A DNA stretch of 64,000 nt, from NCBI GenBank assembly GCA_026874595.1, contig CM049310.1:78979056-79043055 (forward strand). Direction: 5' to 3'. The translations under genes and the position numbers were made by a program. The stretch is from Sipunculus nudus. Taxonomy: Eukaryota > Annelida > Sipuncula > Golfingiida > Sipunculidae. Under the pieces are notes generated by a model that was given only the letters and a program-made list of their open reading frames with translations, had not been told where the DNA came from and searched no databases. Each line of letters starts with the position of its first letter. Position 1 is the first letter of the stretch. Shown piece after piece: positions 63,259-64,000 of the stretch.

Positions 63259-64000
63259 TAAACTAATGGTGGTGGCACTCAAATGATGTTACGCATCTCC
63301 CCTATAGCAATTCCTCGGAAATGCCCGTTTGTTTTATAGAACTGTCGGAAACTCTGCAGATTGCGTCTTACAGTTAGGGGCGGGGGTATTTTCCATAATT
63401 TATCATAAATCCTTAGGAACTTGGCATTATCGCAGCGCAATCTATCAGAAACTACGACACCAAGTCGATTCAATCCCGAATGCAAGAATAAGCAACACTG
63501 ATGTTTGTGTCTGTGATGTTTGTGTCTGAGTTTACTATGAAATATCATATATCTTAACCTGGTTTAAAATTAACCTTATTTTTTTAAAACCTTATACTTA
63601 ATTAGTATATATTTTGAAATGTGTCACACAAATATAAGGTAGGTATATATATATACACGTCTGTTTATAATACAAAGTTGTCTCAACATTGATTACCCTC
63701 CACGTATTTGAAGATAAATTGACGCCATTGTGTGTGAGAACGGTGTGAAACAAGAGTTTATTACAAATGTAACGTGTGTGAGCAATACATTTTTTTTTAA
63801 ATTTCAGGGCAATTTAATTTTGTATGAATAAAAAGGTGAATATGTAATTTAAAAACAATTACGCCATATTTTGTAATCATACACAATAAATCATAAATAA
63901 AGAGACACTTATTGTACTGTATTGTTAACTTTTTAAAACTTTTGCGGTGCAGGTTCTGGCGTCAAGTGACCTGAGGTCAACAGATACGTTCCCCTGTCCC

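Larger units (their letters stand above)
55330..64000. other. Right-end region, probably a long GALNT intron or intergenic DNA
   Basis: No exon of the GALNT gene is recognisable. Contents are repeats listed separately, TA runs (61914-61932, 63211-63250), a G run (60724-60742) and a GC-richer stretch at 61080-61370 with exon-like splice strings but no domain. A possible acceptor GGTGCAG at 63952 precedes an open stretch running off the edge. Confidence 0.45.

Noticed and set aside
1-64000. CRISPR array, rRNA or tRNA genes
   Set aside because: The window is eukaryotic. Tandem repeats here have no unique spacers, and no tRNA-like cloverleaf or rRNA segment was recognised by eye.

Overview
This window is eukaryotic, AT-rich and full of introns and repeats. 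Genes have GT-AG introns with ordinary metazoan donors and acceptors, and there is a CR1/L2-like LINE tail. The multidomain cell-surface gene, plus dispersed repeats that I recall from bivalve genomes (a 'ggcccatgggccatgacgctca' type and a 'ggacagacagacag...gtgatcgct' type), suggest a lophotrochozoan, most likely a mollusc such as a bivalve. That placement is inference, not a database result.

Layout: 1-3.7 kb is non-coding with a 5'-truncated LINE (about 1.55-2.53 kb) and a small inverted repeat. One long uninterrupted + strand ORF (3804-5807) encodes a basic, Ser/Arg-rich, probably disordered protein with ten R[R/K]xS sites. An AT-rich minisatellite follows (7.35-7.85 kb). From 9185 to 48486 (+) runs a 12-exon gene that I could join in frame throughout: signal peptide, CUB, antistasin-like Cys-rich segment, LDLa, MAM, MAM, LDLa, one transmembrane helix and a cytoplasmic tail with three PPxY motifs (929 aa). 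Its introns hold many dispersed repeats.

Intron 7 of that gene carries a complete 15.9-kb CACTA/EnSpm-type DNA transposon (25499-41406) with CACTG termini, a TA flank on both sides and sub-terminal TTAGTC/GACTAA palindromes. It encodes two genes on the minus strand. One is a zinc-finger transposase (40446-37987), open throughout except for one in-frame TGA followed by CTA, which is a known stop-readthrough context. The other is a seven-exon companion gene (36377-26047, 499 aa). A second DNA element with CCCTTAC termini (28874-32663) is nested in an intron of the companion gene. Its ends are built of arrays of short ATATG/TTATAAG words, and it interrupts a dispersed repeat whose uninterrupted relative lies just downstream.

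Downstream of the surface-protein gene are two dispersed repeats in or near its 3' UTR and a long region without recognisable genes. The last exon of a polypeptide N-acetylgalactosaminyltransferase gene follows on the minus strand (54369-55329). From 55.3 to 64 kb only repeats are recognisable; the upstream exons of the GALNT gene were not found and probably lie beyond the right edge.

The host genes show no operon-like or functional linkage to each other. The transposon genes form their own module, with a transposase and a companion protein both transcribed against the host gene.
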